Source: Cyclobacterium roseum (GTDB lineage: Bacteria; Bacteroidota; Bacteroidia; Cytophagales; Cyclobacteriaceae). From it: 64,000 bases of DNA. Of this stretch, positions 1-8,923 are shown one piece after another (position 1 is the first letter of the stretch; the number at the start of each line of letters is the position of its first letter). The notes under the pieces were generated by a model, which was given only the letters and a program-made list of their open reading frames with translations, was not told where the DNA came from and ran no database searches. Where the stretch lies: NCBI RefSeq assembly GCF_010119225.1, contig NZ_WNKF01000008.1, positions 176,825 to 240,824 on the forward strand, given 5' to 3'. Made by a program: the position numbers and the translations under genes.

Positions 1-1120
1 GCAGCCCGGCTTCCTGCAGCGATTGGTAAACGCCGACTTTTTCCTGCTTATCCTCTTTAATAAAAGAGCTGATAAGCTTCCGGTGCAATCCGGTAGCCCT
101 CAGCTTCCTCAGGGCGTGTCCATCCCGGAGCAGCATCAGGCTGGAATGGGGGTAGAATTCCGCCAATACATCGTAACAATACCTGGAAAGCAATCTGTCA
201 TGGACAGCACCCACGATCAGTACCTTGCCTTCAAACTGCCTGCCTTTGTCGTAATCCACTCCATGAACCGAAAAAGGAGCTTTTTCCAATGCTTTCCAGA
301 TGGGCTGGCTTTCCTGTTTCATCCATGCTGCCAACCTGGAAGGAGGCTGCTCGTAGGGCCTGTTTGCCAGTAAATCATAGCTGTGCTCAAACAGCCGTAC
401 TTTTACCGCCACATCATCGTCCCTATTTTCCCATAGGCCCGGCACCAAAAATCCCCACTGTAAAAAGGCATAGAAAGGAAAATCATCGGTATCACCCGTA
501 TCCGGACAAAGCCTTTCGGCATGTGCCTGCCATAAATAGGCGAACCAAAACCGGTTGGCCTGCGCTTCCGGGCAGGGGGCCGGGTCCCGGAAGTTCAGGT
601 TTTTTTGAAGGTCAAAGAGTAGGGGGTTAAAAGAAATCAGGGAACTGACTTTTTCGGGATACAGGCTCAGGTAGTAGTGCAGGTAAGCAGCAGCACCGGA
701 AAAGCCCACCAAATGCACCGGCTGATCTCCGGGCAAGGCTTTCCGGACCCTTTCCAGGTCCCGGGCATGCTGGTCCACGTTCAGTAGCTGGTAGGCTTTG
801 GACCAGTCCGTTTCCCCGGTAGCCCGGAGGGTATTCAGGAGGACTTTGGACTGATGGCGACCTTTGATTTGTACCAGGTTAAATTCATTCGCCAGTTTCC
901 GGAGCTCCATGCCTTGCTGAAAATAGTTGTCCAGGGGATCATCCAGTAGCAAAATGGTTTCTTTTTGTTCTTCGTAGGGTTGGGAAAGGGTATAGCTGAT
1001 GGTTATTTGCTTGCCGCAGGGATCCCGGTGGTCCAGGGGCACGGATATAAACCTACTGGTATCAGAAGGCGACAGGATAAAACATGAGAATACACTTAGT
1101 ATTTGTAGAAAGGCTATCAA
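1..1120 (-). CDS. Secreted alpha/beta hydrolase, TAP/aminopeptidase-like, 3' end beyond the window
   Basis: The minus strand is open without a stop from a TTG at 1120 to base 1, giving 373 codons, so the C-terminus lies outside the window. An in-frame TAG about 35 bases upstream of the TTG leaves no ATG start. The first 20 residues are hydrophobic with one Cys, consistent with an export signal. A VPLDHRDP stretch near residue 27 resembles TAP-type secreted peptidases such as proline iminopeptidase relatives. The nucleophile elbow is VGFSG with Ser near residue 141, and a late GHALRK His could complete a triad. It probably cleaves peptide or ester bonds in the cell envelope. The substrate is unknown, and serine hydrolase is the safest level of call. 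It lies on the same strand as the propeller cluster, 160 bp downstream. Confidence 0.7.
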   Translation of the reverse strand, partial: MIAFLQILSVFSCFILSPSDTSRFISVPLDHRDPCGKQITISYTLSQPYEEQKETILLLDDPLDNYFQQGMELRKLANEFNLVQIKGRHQSKVLLNTLRATGETDWSKAYQLLNVDQHARDLERVRKALPGDQPVHLVGFSGAAAYLHYYLSLYPEKVSSLISFNPLLFDLQKNLNFRDPAPCPEAQANRFWFAYLWQAHAERLCPDTGDTDDFPFYAFLQWGFLVPGLWENRDDDVAVKVRLFEHSYDLLANRPYEQPPSRLAAWMKQESQPIWKALEKAPFSVHGVDYDKGRQFEGKVLIVGAVHDRLLSRYCYDVLAEFYPHSSLMLLRDGHALRKLRATGLHRKLISSFIKEDKQEKVGVYQSLQEAGL

Positions 1121-1280
1121 AACAGCGTTTGATTTACGTTTACAATCGGAGGCCTAAAGAATTTCTCCTTAAACTCAGCTAGGAATGGGGTCCAGTAGTT
1201 GAAAATAGCTTGTTTAAAAATCTAATCCAATTATGAATATAGTCTATATCGTTAAATGATGTGAAATAGTGCCTTTTTTG

Positions 1281-2384
1281 TTAGTCGAACGAAGGTAAAT
1301 CAAAAACAGCAATTCCAGGATCTTCATCTGTGGTGATACCATACAATTTGCCAGCCTGCTCATTTACGGCAAGGGCCCGGATGCTCGTATCCAGTTTTAA
1401 TTCACATATAATAGTACCCAGTAGATCAAATACGTAGATTTCAGTCGCATATTCGCTGCCTTCACGTACTTTCCTGAATGTTCTGCCACAATAGAGGCCA
1501 TAAATGTAATCATCGCTTACCTCTACGGCAGCATAAGCCATGGGTTCGTTGATGTCTACGATGACACCATTGGATTTACCGCCGGAAGTCGCTACTGTAA
1601 ACTCAGGAATAAAATTATATGGACCATCTACCAGATATATTTGTTCCGATTTCTTATCTAAAATTTCCAGGCGGTCCCGGTATGCACTGGCATATGCGTA
1701 GGTTTGGTTACGTTGATTTCCCTGAAAATAGCCTAGGTGCAGATCGGCCATCATGTAATCAGTAAAATCTTTTCGAACCAAAATGTCTTTCCATTTGCCA
1801 TAATTTTTAATTCGCTGCCCATCCAAACTAAACTCTACGAATCGAAAGGGATCGTTGACCATTCGGCACATCACCGTGCTATCGGAAGAAAACTTCATCG
1901 CCATTGCCATAAAAAAATCTCCCTCTTGTTTGATTTGATTGGAAGAAAGGGAGGTAGTGTCTTCCAGACTGAATTCGGAAAACCGCTTCTCCATGGCACT
2001 GTACACCCAAAATGTATTTTCATTTGAACCTGCATCCATTCCGGCAACATCCGAAAGTTCACCAGGACCAAATCCGATCACTCCTTTAGCACCCAGGTAA
2101 TCCATTTTTTGGCTGTGAATAAGGTGAATGGGAGGGAATTCGTCATAGGTTCTTTTGCTCTCTCCTACAATCAACAGATCATTGTTTGTGAACAAGGTAT
2201 ATGGCATTTTCAATTCAGGATAATACTTTTTTTTACCCTGAAGGGAGATCGACTTTGGCAGCGTTTCGAAGGAAAAGGTTTTTTCGTTTTTGGCCCGCTC
2301 TGTAACTGGTGTGCAAGAAACAATTAGTATAGACACCGTAAATGGAATCGCTAGTAAAAATGATAAGCCTCGAAGATAGATCAT
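1281..2384 (-). CDS. BF3164-type TolB-like 6-bladed beta-propeller lipoprotein, copy 1
   Basis: The product is 367 residues from the ATG at 2384. An upstream in-frame start at 2441 would add 19 residues before the signal peptide and is less likely. The N-terminus is a lipoprotein signal ending LIVSC, with Cys24 as the predicted lipidated residue. The body has the hallmarks of BF3164/TolB-like proteins (GFGPGELSDV and NTFWVYSAM motifs) and should fold as a 6-bladed propeller on the envelope surface or in the periplasm. It is a close paralog of the gene at 7224-8336; segments such as NQIKQEGD and FMAMAM are shared. Members of this group often sit next to small exported peptides, but the biochemical role is not established. 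Confidence 0.85.
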   Translation of the reverse strand: MIYLRGLSFLLAIPFTVSILIVSCTPVTERAKNEKTFSFETLPKSISLQGKKKYYPELKMPYTLFTNNDLLIVGESKRTYDEFPPIHLIHSQKMDYLGAKGVIGFGPGELSDVAGMDAGSNENTFWVYSAMEKRFSEFSLEDTTSLSSNQIKQEGDFFMAMAMKFSSDSTVMCRMVNDPFRFVEFSLDGQRIKNYGKWKDILVRKDFTDYMMADLHLGYFQGNQRNQTYAYASAYRDRLEILDKKSEQIYLVDGPYNFIPEFTVATSGGKSNGVIVDINEPMAYAAVEVSDDYIYGLYCGRTFRKVREGSEYATEIYVFDLLGTIICELKLDTSIRALAVNEQAGKLYGITTDEDPGIAVFDLPSFD

Positions 2385-2469
2385 TGTTTTTTGGGGTGGG
2401 TTTGGCTTTAAATTAATATAAATAATATAGAAAAATAACATCTGTTATTCAGGGCTTCTAAATTTCATT

Positions 2470-2618
2470 TACAATTTACTCATCTCCAAACGGAAAAATC
2501 CCATTTCATCATTCCCATTCTCATAAATCCAGATTTTCCCACCGTTCGCAAAATGTTTACCCGGCTTTTTGTTCATTTGGGGGGGCTTAAGTCGTTTAAT
2601 AGTATCATCTTTTATCAC
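2470..2618 (-). pseudogene. Frameshifted C-terminal remnant of a DUF4221-like propeller
   Basis: Immediately after the stop of the propeller gene at 2615-3781, the minus strand reads KDDTIKRLKPPQ and then GGKIWIYE. After a one-base frame change it reads MGFFRLEMSKL and a stop at 2470. This resembles the end of a 6-bladed propeller lipoprotein (compare LRNGELWMVGKE and FKLYKLVLKK at the end of the upstream gene). No reading frame is open across the whole segment. It is read as the leftover tail of a deleted tandem paralog. Confidence 0.5.
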
Positions 2619-3781
2619 TCCATTTTTTTAAGCACTAGTTTATATAACTTGAAATAATCTTTTTCAGTATTGGGGTCTTCCTTTCCTACCATCCATAGCT
2701 CGCCATTGCGGAGTAGCATTTCCTCAGCCACTAGTCCCTTTGGAACAAAATCGTTTAACCGATTACCCAATGAATCAAAAATGGCAATTCTATTTGGGTA
2801 TTTTTCTTGCATGCGCTCTCTAAAAAACGTTGCCTCTTCTGGTGATTTATTCATTAAACCCTGTTCAATATCCACTCTATTAAATCCTGGAAAATAAGAA
2901 ATAATATAATATCCATCGATAATATTAATGGCCTCTATTCTGCCGGTTCTATTACGTAAATGCATGAAGTTAGCAACGGAAGAGTAGTCATTTCCACCTT
3001 TAAAATAGCGATATTCCTCAAGATCAAGTGGAATTTTCTTTACCAAGGCGTAGGGGGCTACGCTTTTAAAAGCATAAATAACGGGTTCTATGCCAAACGC
3101 TACATATATTAGATCTTCTGAAACTGTGAAAATTGGTTTCCAGGAATGAGCAAAGAAATATTTTCCGTTTCGGAAGATACTGGTCTCTGGAATCTTAAGA
3201 AACGGTTCCCTCTCTCCTGTTTCAGGGTCAAGCCAAGAGAGCAAATATAAATCCTTATAATGATCACTATCACGTACGTTTACGCCGCGATAGTCCTGTT
3301 CCTCAAAAATATAACGATCCCCAATTTTTTCCATCCCAAACTGCATAGCAAGTTGTTTGAATATGGGAGGTTGAAAATCTTGGTGATCTACCTGAGATAA
3401 AAGCTTTCCTGAAAAATCATATCTTAAAAACCCATTGTATCCATAGGCGATAAATGAGCTGTCGCTTTCAATTTTGAGGGGAGAAATAAGGCCACCGTAG
3501 CTATCAGGAACATCCCCGGATTTTAAATAGGAATGTAAGATGTTCCCGTCAAAATCCGCTACCAGGATTTTTGCCAAGAACTCCTTTTGTTCCATAAAGA
3601 CTACCGTTTCAGATAATGGGTCAACATCATGTACAATAGGAGTACCTAAATAGTAAATCTGTATGCTGTCCAACTTTTGAAGTGAAACGGTATTAACCGC
3701 TTTTTCGGATGCTGTATGTTCTTTTTTTTGACAGGAACTTAAAAATGTGAGTATGGTAAAAAGGAAGATCAAATTCTTCAT
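2615..3781 (-). CDS. DUF4221-like 6-bladed beta-propeller lipoprotein
   Basis: The product is 388 residues from the ATG at 3781. In-frame ATGs at 3787 and 3796 would only lengthen the n-region. MKNLIFLF followed by LTFLSSC is a clear lipoprotein signal with Cys17. The mature part starts with a strand pattern (LDSIQIYYLG, DVDPLSETVVF) also seen in the genes at 16866 and 18753, so the window carries three relatives of this family. It predicts a propeller-shaped envelope lipoprotein with unknown ligand. A decayed tail of a further copy follows directly downstream. No catalytic motif is visible. Confidence 0.75.
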   Translation of the reverse strand: MKNLIFLFTILTFLSSCQKKEHTASEKAVNTVSLQKLDSIQIYYLGTPIVHDVDPLSETVVFMEQKEFLAKILVADFDGNILHSYLKSGDVPDSYGGLISPLKIESDSSFIAYGYNGFLRYDFSGKLLSQVDHQDFQPPIFKQLAMQFGMEKIGDRYIFEEQDYRGVNVRDSDHYKDLYLLSWLDPETGEREPFLKIPETSIFRNGKYFFAHSWKPIFTVSEDLIYVAFGIEPVIYAFKSVAPYALVKKIPLDLEEYRYFKGGNDYSSVANFMHLRNRTGRIEAINIIDGYYIISYFPGFNRVDIEQGLMNKSPEEATFFRERMQEKYPNRIAIFDSLGNRLNDFVPKGLVAEEMLLRNGELWMVGKEDPNTEKDYFKLYKLVLKKME

Positions 3782-4720
3782 ATACATTTTAGCCATTGAA
3801 TTTGGTATAATTTATTTTAGTTAACTCAAATTAACAAATAAATAAGTGGTAGTCAATCAAAAAATTTAATTTAAATTCGGGTTTTTATTTTATTATTGGC
3901 TCTTACTTACGTAGTGTCAGTAACCATGCTATTAAATAGTTGTAAAAAAGAGCAGCTTTATGAAATGATAAAGAGGTTTTTAGAAATTTGGAAAAAGTTC
4001 CCCTCTCCTTCAAAGGCCACCGCTCAAAAGGTGGCAAGAAGCCTACCCTGGTAGCATTCCACTTTTTACCCGGCCTTCTGTCATCCTAAAATTTTTCTAA
4101 ATTTTCGGAAATGGGATCAGGATGTGTTCTGAATGGCCTTTTTTGTGAGGTGCGTTGGAACGAGTTCCTTTTTGATGCTGGTCCGTTTGGATTTGGATAC
4201 CAGCTGACGAAGATCGTTTTGTATCGTTATTTCTCTTTTCTTTCCATGGATAGATTGGATTAAAACACAACTGACTAAACACCTTCTGTTTATTTTTTTA
4301 AAAGCAAGTGTCAATTCATCTTGCATACTTTTCAGGGGGCAGCAGCAGGAATGGCCGCTTCCATCCAGGCAATGAATGGTTTGCACATAATTATCTACCG
4401 AAAGATGGGTGGCCAACTGCAGATTAACTGGTTTAAACGCCAGTAGAGTTAGTGTTGACTTTCCTGAATAGATGGTTCGGGAACTGGATCATGCTGTTCA
4501 AAAATTGGAAATTATCCGGCAAAGTTTGATCAACGTTTTTATTTCTGATAAATAAAAGGAGCCCGTTAAATTTAATGGCAATCCTGATGAATTCAAAGGT
4601 GGTATGCGTGACCAAAAATTGATGTCCATCACCTAATCCTTCAAATTTACGGCACTAGAGAAAAAAACGTTAAGAAAATGAATTTCTTGGAATATTTAAC
4701 GCAATTAATAGGGAAAACAA
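3782..4720. other. Gene-poor stretch, no convincing gene
   Basis: About 940 bases separate two minus-strand propeller-cluster genes. Minus-strand ORFs of 99 codons (4117-4416) and 60 codons (4433-4615) and a 27-codon plus-strand ORF at 4471 are open, but none resembles a family I recognise and none has a convincing start context. The 99-codon frame has a Cys-rich patch (SGHSCCCP) that may be a decayed coding fragment. The stretch is probably a deletion scar between cluster genes. Confidence 0.5.
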
Positions 4721-5590
4721 TTATTCACTTAAATAATTTAAAACTACAGCAAAATGCTCTTTTTTGGTATCAAAAATACCGATAGCGCCACCAGGAAAGT
4801 AAAAACCAGGATATTGGTTTTCATTCGATTCCCTTTGAAAGGGGATAACCATGGACAGTTCCGTTTTCTTATTTTTTGGCTTTACCAGGTCAAAAATCAA
4901 AAAAATGGCCTTATATCTTCCAGGTATTACAATTTCTTTGTCCTCTAAATCTATTTTCGTCCAGCCATAATTTTCGAGTCTGCACAAAAGGGGTTTATTG
5001 TATAAATCCTGAAATTCGGCTACCTGATATATTTTTCCTTTTTTTAGATTTCGTACTTTATCAGACACCATTACCCGTAAGGTAAATTCAATATTTTTGT
5101 CACCATTTTCGGATAAATATAGGCTTAAACCGGAAAGTAACTTTGTCTCGTTACCTTTCATTTCGAAAAAGCTGGCATAGCGCATTATGCCAGCTTTTCG
5201 TTTTTCTCGCTTATTTCGAGATATTGAAATTGGGAGACTCCTGTTCCCTATAGTGTATGACTTCAAGCTATTGGATAACACGACAACTTCTTCCAAATCG
5301 AAATATTGAGTGTTTAGGTATAAGACAGTATCTTTTCTTAGGTCATTCCACGAAAAAGTGCCTTCCAAATAGCCTGTGGCTGAAATATTAAAAATCTCAT
5401 TTTTTCCATACTGGGTCAGGTTAAGACTGAATTTTCCATTTTGATCCGAGGAAAACCAATCCTCGCTGTTTAGCACAGTAATTTTGGCAAAACTGACGGG
5501 ATCTCCTTCGGTGGACATTAGCTGCCACGCCTGCTGTCCGTACAGACAGGGGCTTATAGACAGGAGGAACAAGAAGATTTTAAATTTCAT
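4721..5590 (-). CDS. Secreted carboxypeptidase-regulatory-like (CarboxypepD_reg-like) protein
   Basis: The 289-residue product has a Sec signal of about 18 residues (MKFKIFLFLL to LYGQQ). An N-terminal beta-sandwich follows around residues 20-110, with GDPVSFAKITVLNSEDWF and SDQNGKFSLNL characteristic of the CarboxypepD_reg-like domain found in TonB receptors and many orphan Bacteroidota surface proteins. The remaining 170 residues are an unrecognised beta-rich domain. The ATG at 5590 overlaps the stop of the upstream propeller gene as ATGA, so the two are probably translationally coupled. The role is unknown; a scaffold or surface-binding function partnered with the propeller is an inference. 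Confidence 0.65.
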   Translation of the reverse strand: MKFKIFLFLLSISPCLYGQQAWQLMSTEGDPVSFAKITVLNSEDWFSSDQNGKFSLNLTQYGKNEIFNISATGYLEGTFSWNDLRKDTVLYLNTQYFDLEEVVVLSNSLKSYTIGNRSLPISISRNKREKRKAGIMRYASFFEMKGNETKLLSGLSLYLSENGDKNIEFTLRVMVSDKVRNLKKGKIYQVAEFQDLYNKPLLCRLENYGWTKIDLEDKEIVIPGRYKAIFLIFDLVKPKNKKTELSMVIPFQRESNENQYPGFYFPGGAIGIFDTKKEHFAVVLNYLSE

Positions 5591-6720
5591 AAATTGGGTA
5601 TTTTATTAAACCTGTATTTTATCATCAACGGGTTTTCAATATCTATTGACTTTATCCATTCTAAATTTAAGCCAATTTCCATCAGCATTTCTTCATTATA
5701 CTCATCAGGATAAAGTACGGTGAGGTTATATCCGGCTGAAACATTCAATGGTCTTAAAAAAAGATCGTCTGCGGTACTTATCTCACCAATTACAACTGCC
5801 TGATCTGCGTTTAAATCATAAAGGCCCAGTTTTACGTTTTCTGGATTACCTAAATAAAAATTAAAACTGATCAGGTTTTCATGCAAATTGAAGTTATGGA
5901 CGGCAAAGGCATATTCGCGGGTTTGTAATAGTTCATGAAAATCATCCGCATCGTCAATTCCCCAATTTAAGCCAGGTATTTTAAACTCACCGAAGTCTAT
6001 CCAGTAAACAGGTTGCATCTCCGATTTTCCTAACAAGTATACCATTTCCGAAAGAGGTTCTGTAAAATACCAAAAACCATTGTTATCAGATAAATTACCA
6101 ATTTGAGTTGCCTCGATGAGCCCAGGTGGCTTCGGGAAGTTTTCAACTATTCTCAAATCCTTATCAAGGAATACTATACCCAAATACGAATCATCGGTAT
6201 GCCAGTCATCAAAGACAGCTAAAGCTTGTTTCTGATTTTCTAAAAAAATTAAATCCATGATATAATAGTCCACATTTTTTGATTTTATATAATCAAATTC
6301 TGGAAAGCTGTACCAATTGGCTTTACCCAAATTTCGATCATAAACAATTAACTCCTCGTCCCAGACCAGATAGGAAAATAAAGAAAGGTATTCCTCAGGC
6401 CCCTCGCCTGCTTTTTGAAGGCTATTTACGAAATTTCCGGCAGAATCAAACAAATAGATGGCTTTAGAAAAATTTGGATCGTGCATCAACCAATATGGGT
6501 GAACATATCTTATTGATTCAATTTTTCCTAAAATAATCGAATCTGGCAAGGAAAGTTGTAGACCTTCAACTTCAGTGCTCAGTTCCAATAAATTGAAGTT
6601 TCTACTTGTAAATTCGGAAAAGTCTAATCGATCACCTTCTCTTATGTTCTTATCTGTTTCACAAGAAAATAAAAGTGTAATAACAAACATACCGTTAAGC
6701 CAATTATTTCTCACCGTCAT
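5587..6720 (-). CDS. 6-bladed beta-propeller lipoprotein (DUF5128-like)
   Basis: The 377-residue product starts MTVRNNWLNG and runs through a hydrophobic stretch into FSCE, with Cys20 as the predicted lipidation site. The sequence has the propeller pattern (YLFDSAGNFVNSLQKAGEGP) in which a GxGPEEY motif marks a blade. Its start overlaps the end of the glycosyltransferase-like gene by 17 bases, and its stop overlaps the next start by four, indicating a compact operon reading 8336 to 4721. It is predicted to be an envelope lipoprotein that binds a protein or peptide ligand through the propeller. No enzyme motif is visible. Confidence 0.75.
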   Translation of the reverse strand: MTVRNNWLNGMFVITLLFSCETDKNIREGDRLDFSEFTSRNFNLLELSTEVEGLQLSLPDSIILGKIESIRYVHPYWLMHDPNFSKAIYLFDSAGNFVNSLQKAGEGPEEYLSLFSYLVWDEELIVYDRNLGKANWYSFPEFDYIKSKNVDYYIMDLIFLENQKQALAVFDDWHTDDSYLGIVFLDKDLRIVENFPKPPGLIEATQIGNLSDNNGFWYFTEPLSEMVYLLGKSEMQPVYWIDFGEFKIPGLNWGIDDADDFHELLQTREYAFAVHNFNLHENLISFNFYLGNPENVKLGLYDLNADQAVVIGEISTADDLFLRPLNVSAGYNLTVLYPDEYNEEMLMEIGLNLEWIKSIDIENPLMIKYRFNKIPNL

Positions 6721-7216
6721 TTGAACTGTATTTTATAAAATGCCACCATATTTGGTTAAACTTTTCATTTTCCTTTATAGGCCACCAGGGCCATTCCGGC
6801 TCCTCCTTATAGCGGCGGATATGACTGCTGATAAAATCAGTGTCCAGGGTGGAAAAAGCTTCAAAAAAGGCTCTCCAATCTCCCGAGAACGCCACATCGT
6901 CCTCAATGCACCAGTAGTAATCGTAATGCGGATGAGAAAGGTAAAATTTCAGCAAGGGGAAATGGTTGCTGCCCGGAACCAGGGAAAAGCCAAGGGGGAA
7001 ATAGTTCAGGGAGGTTAATACCTCATCGGTAAAGGTAAAAGTATTCAGGCCATTTAGCTCAAGATCAGATCTTTCCTCTGATAAATGGTACAATACGATA
7101 GTATCCCCAATATCTTGAGTAGCTGTAAACAGATCCTGGTATTTTTGGATTAAAGGGAGTGAGGTTTTATTGGTGACGATTAAAAAAGATTGGGTTGGCG
7201 AAGTAATTTTGCCCAT
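6704..7216 (-). CDS. Glycosyltransferase-like protein, probably C-terminally truncated
   Basis: The 170-residue product begins with a strand-helix segment (SFLIVTNKT) and carries an acidic motif, CIEDDVAFSGDW, around residues 103-114. This resembles the metal-binding DxD region of GT-A fold glycosyltransferases. After SSHIRRY and a Trp-rich patch (EWPWWP) the protein ends in the start region of the next gene, overlapping it by 17 bases. Relatives as I recall them are longer, so the catalytic C-terminal half is probably missing. It lies 8 bases downstream of a BF3164-type lipoprotein gene. It is either a degraded transferase or a shortened protein with another role. Confidence 0.45.
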   Translation of the reverse strand: MGKITSPTQSFLIVTNKTSLPLIQKYQDLFTATQDIGDTIVLYHLSEERSDLELNGLNTFTFTDEVLTSLNYFPLGFSLVPGSNHFPLLKFYLSHPHYDYYWCIEDDVAFSGDWRAFFEAFSTLDTDFISSHIRRYKEEPEWPWWPIKENEKFNQIWWHFIKYSSNDGEK

Positions 7217-7223
7217 TGAGCTA

Positions 7224-8336
7224 TCATTTTAGGTTAGGTAAATCAAAAACAGCAAGTCCAGGATTTTCATCTGTTGTGATACCGTATATTTTTTGGTTTT
7301 CTTCGTCCACAGTCAATCCTCTGATTGAAATATTCAATATAAATTTGGATTTAATAGTACCTTCCAGGTCAAATACATAAATATCATTGGCTATTTCACT
7401 GCTTTCACTTTTTTGTTTTTCTGTTTTACCAGAATATAGCCCAAAAATATAGTTTTTAGATATAGAAATATCATAATAGGCCGATGGTTCAGCTGCATCT
7501 ACAATTAATTTACCAGATGAGCCGGATGAATTAACAATAGTAAATTCGGGAATGTAATTGAAGGGACCATCTGTAATGAAAATGCTCCCGCTTTCTTTGT
7601 TTAAAATTTCAATCCTATCTCTGTAAAAACCAGCGGATGCGTAAATATTATTTTGCTGATTTCCTTTAAACCGACCTAAATGTAAATCAGACATCATATA
7701 ATTGGTTAGATCCTCCCTGACTAAATGATCTTGCCATTTTCCGTAATTTGCTAAGCGCCTTCCATCAATCGAAAATTCTACAAACTGATGGGGGTCATTT
7801 ACCAAACGACACATTACCGTACTATCTGACGACCAAGCCATGGCCATGGCCATAAAGAGGTCTCCTTCTTGTTTAATTTGATTTTTTGATAAAGTTGTGG
7901 TATCATCTAGGGTAAATTCTGAAAAATATTTTGACATAGCGCTATAAACCCAGAAAGTATTTTCTTTTCCACCCAAATCAATCCCTGAAACGTCAGAAAC
8001 TTCACCAGGTCCAAAGCCTCTTTTACCGAAGGGCCGCAAATATTTCATGTTTTTTGCATCTATGATATGTATCGGAGGATACTCTTCAGGTATCCTTCTG
8101 CTTTCGCCAATGATTAACTTATTGTTTTTTACGAAAATTTTTAGGGGGTTTTTTATATTTTCGAAAAAGTATTTGTTGCCAACCAGGTTCATTGTTCTAG
8201 GTATCGTTTTTTCCGTAAAGCTTTTTAAATTATCGGATTTCAATTTGTCTTCTGAACAATTTGTCAAGGGTAATAGTATAACGATTAATATTGCTACATT
8301 TATTAAAATCTGATTTGTATTTTTAGTTAAAGTCAC
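7224..8336 (-). CDS. BF3164-type TolB-like 6-bladed beta-propeller lipoprotein, copy 2
   Basis: The 370-residue product has a signal ending LPLTNC (Cys27). The mature protein is strikingly similar to the one at 1281-2384 across its full length, with shared blocks such as FGPGEVSDVSGIDLG, NTFWVYSAM and STVMCRLVNDP. Both end in a conserved GITTDENPGLAVFDLP tail. It is a tandem-family duplicate that has diverged. An NVEALA-like peptide gene lies 33 bases upstream on the same strand, the usual arrangement for these families. The likely job is an envelope receptor or scaffold related to that peptide; this is inference. Confidence 0.85.
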   Translation of the reverse strand: MTLTKNTNQILINVAILIVILLPLTNCSEDKLKSDNLKSFTEKTIPRTMNLVGNKYFFENIKNPLKIFVKNNKLIIGESRRIPEEYPPIHIIDAKNMKYLRPFGKRGFGPGEVSDVSGIDLGGKENTFWVYSAMSKYFSEFTLDDTTTLSKNQIKQEGDLFMAMAMAWSSDSTVMCRLVNDPHQFVEFSIDGRRLANYGKWQDHLVREDLTNYMMSDLHLGRFKGNQQNNIYASAGFYRDRIEILNKESGSIFITDGPFNYIPEFTIVNSSGSSGKLIVDAAEPSAYYDISISKNYIFGLYSGKTEKQKSESSEIANDIYVFDLEGTIKSKFILNISIRGLTVDEENQKIYGITTDENPGLAVFDLPNLK

Positions 8337-8368
8337 AACAGTATTAATTTACTATTTACGATAGATTA

Positions 8369-8587
8369 TTAGTGACAGACATCACCAGGAAAACGTCTTT
8401 CAACTGCTTTGTCCTCTGTCCATACTATTCCAGATTCATCCGTGCAATACGAATCACCTGGGCAACACATGTAGCCATACTCACATCCACCATCGGCCTC
8501 TGCATTAAATGAATTGAACAATCCAACACTCATGGCAACCACACCTGCTGCCAGGGTTGCTTTTTGTTATGTCATTTACTTTTTCAT
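8369..8587 (-). pseudogene. NVEALA-like Cys-rich exported peptide gene with two early stop codons
   Basis: The 73-codon frame begins MKK, then has TAA at codons 4 and 7, then continues QKATLAAGVVAMSVGLF, a good signal-like hydrophobic run. FNAEADGG (NVEALA-like boundary) follows, then a core with five Cys ending VCH at the TAA at 8369. The intact 3' part and its position 33 bases before a BF3164-type lipoprotein match NVEALA-type peptides. The stops would block translation from the ATG at 8587. Restart at the in-frame internal ATG (VAMSVG) would lose part of the signal. It is therefore called a pseudogene, although a sequencing error or unusual start cannot be excluded. It is below the usual gene-caller size limit. 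Confidence 0.55.
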
Positions 8588-8664
8588 GCGATTTTTTTGT
8601 TTTATGGTTAAAAGATAAATAAATTAAACCATTTAAAAATTTATTTCAAATAGGAAAATTTGCA

Positions 8665-8720
8665 TTTCCCGTGAACGGGTACCTTTTTCCCGTGAGTGGA
8701 CACTTTTTTCCCGTAACCGG
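8665..8720. repeat. Three imperfect TTCCCGTGAACGG-type tandem units
   Basis: Three short units, TTTCCCGTGAACGGG, TTTCCCGTGAGTGG and TTTCCCGTAACCGG, follow one another at about 20-base spacing. The same motif recurs as tandem units inside the longer repeats at 10059 and 12118. The rest of 8588-8914 holds no gene; it contains short repeated TTTATGATTTAGGATTTATGATG-like AT-rich sequence. Confidence 0.55.
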
Positions 8721-8923
8721 AATGATCGCTTGCCCTAAAGTAAAGGGAATCAGGGGATGATAGAGAAAGTGAGTAGGAGAAGAAGGGACTTAGAGACGAA
8801 AAGGGAGAACTGGTGATTTATGATTTAGGATTTATGATGTTCCCTAAAAAGCGTTGGCGGTTTGGTTATACATTCCTTTGCTCTTTCAATTTTTAGAACC
8901 ACTCGAAATAACCGTAAATAATC

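Noticed and set aside
4117..4416. 99-codon minus-strand ORF in a gene-poor gap
   Set aside because: Composition and motifs resemble no family, the start lacks context and it overlaps another unrelated frame; kept only as a comment in the gap entry.
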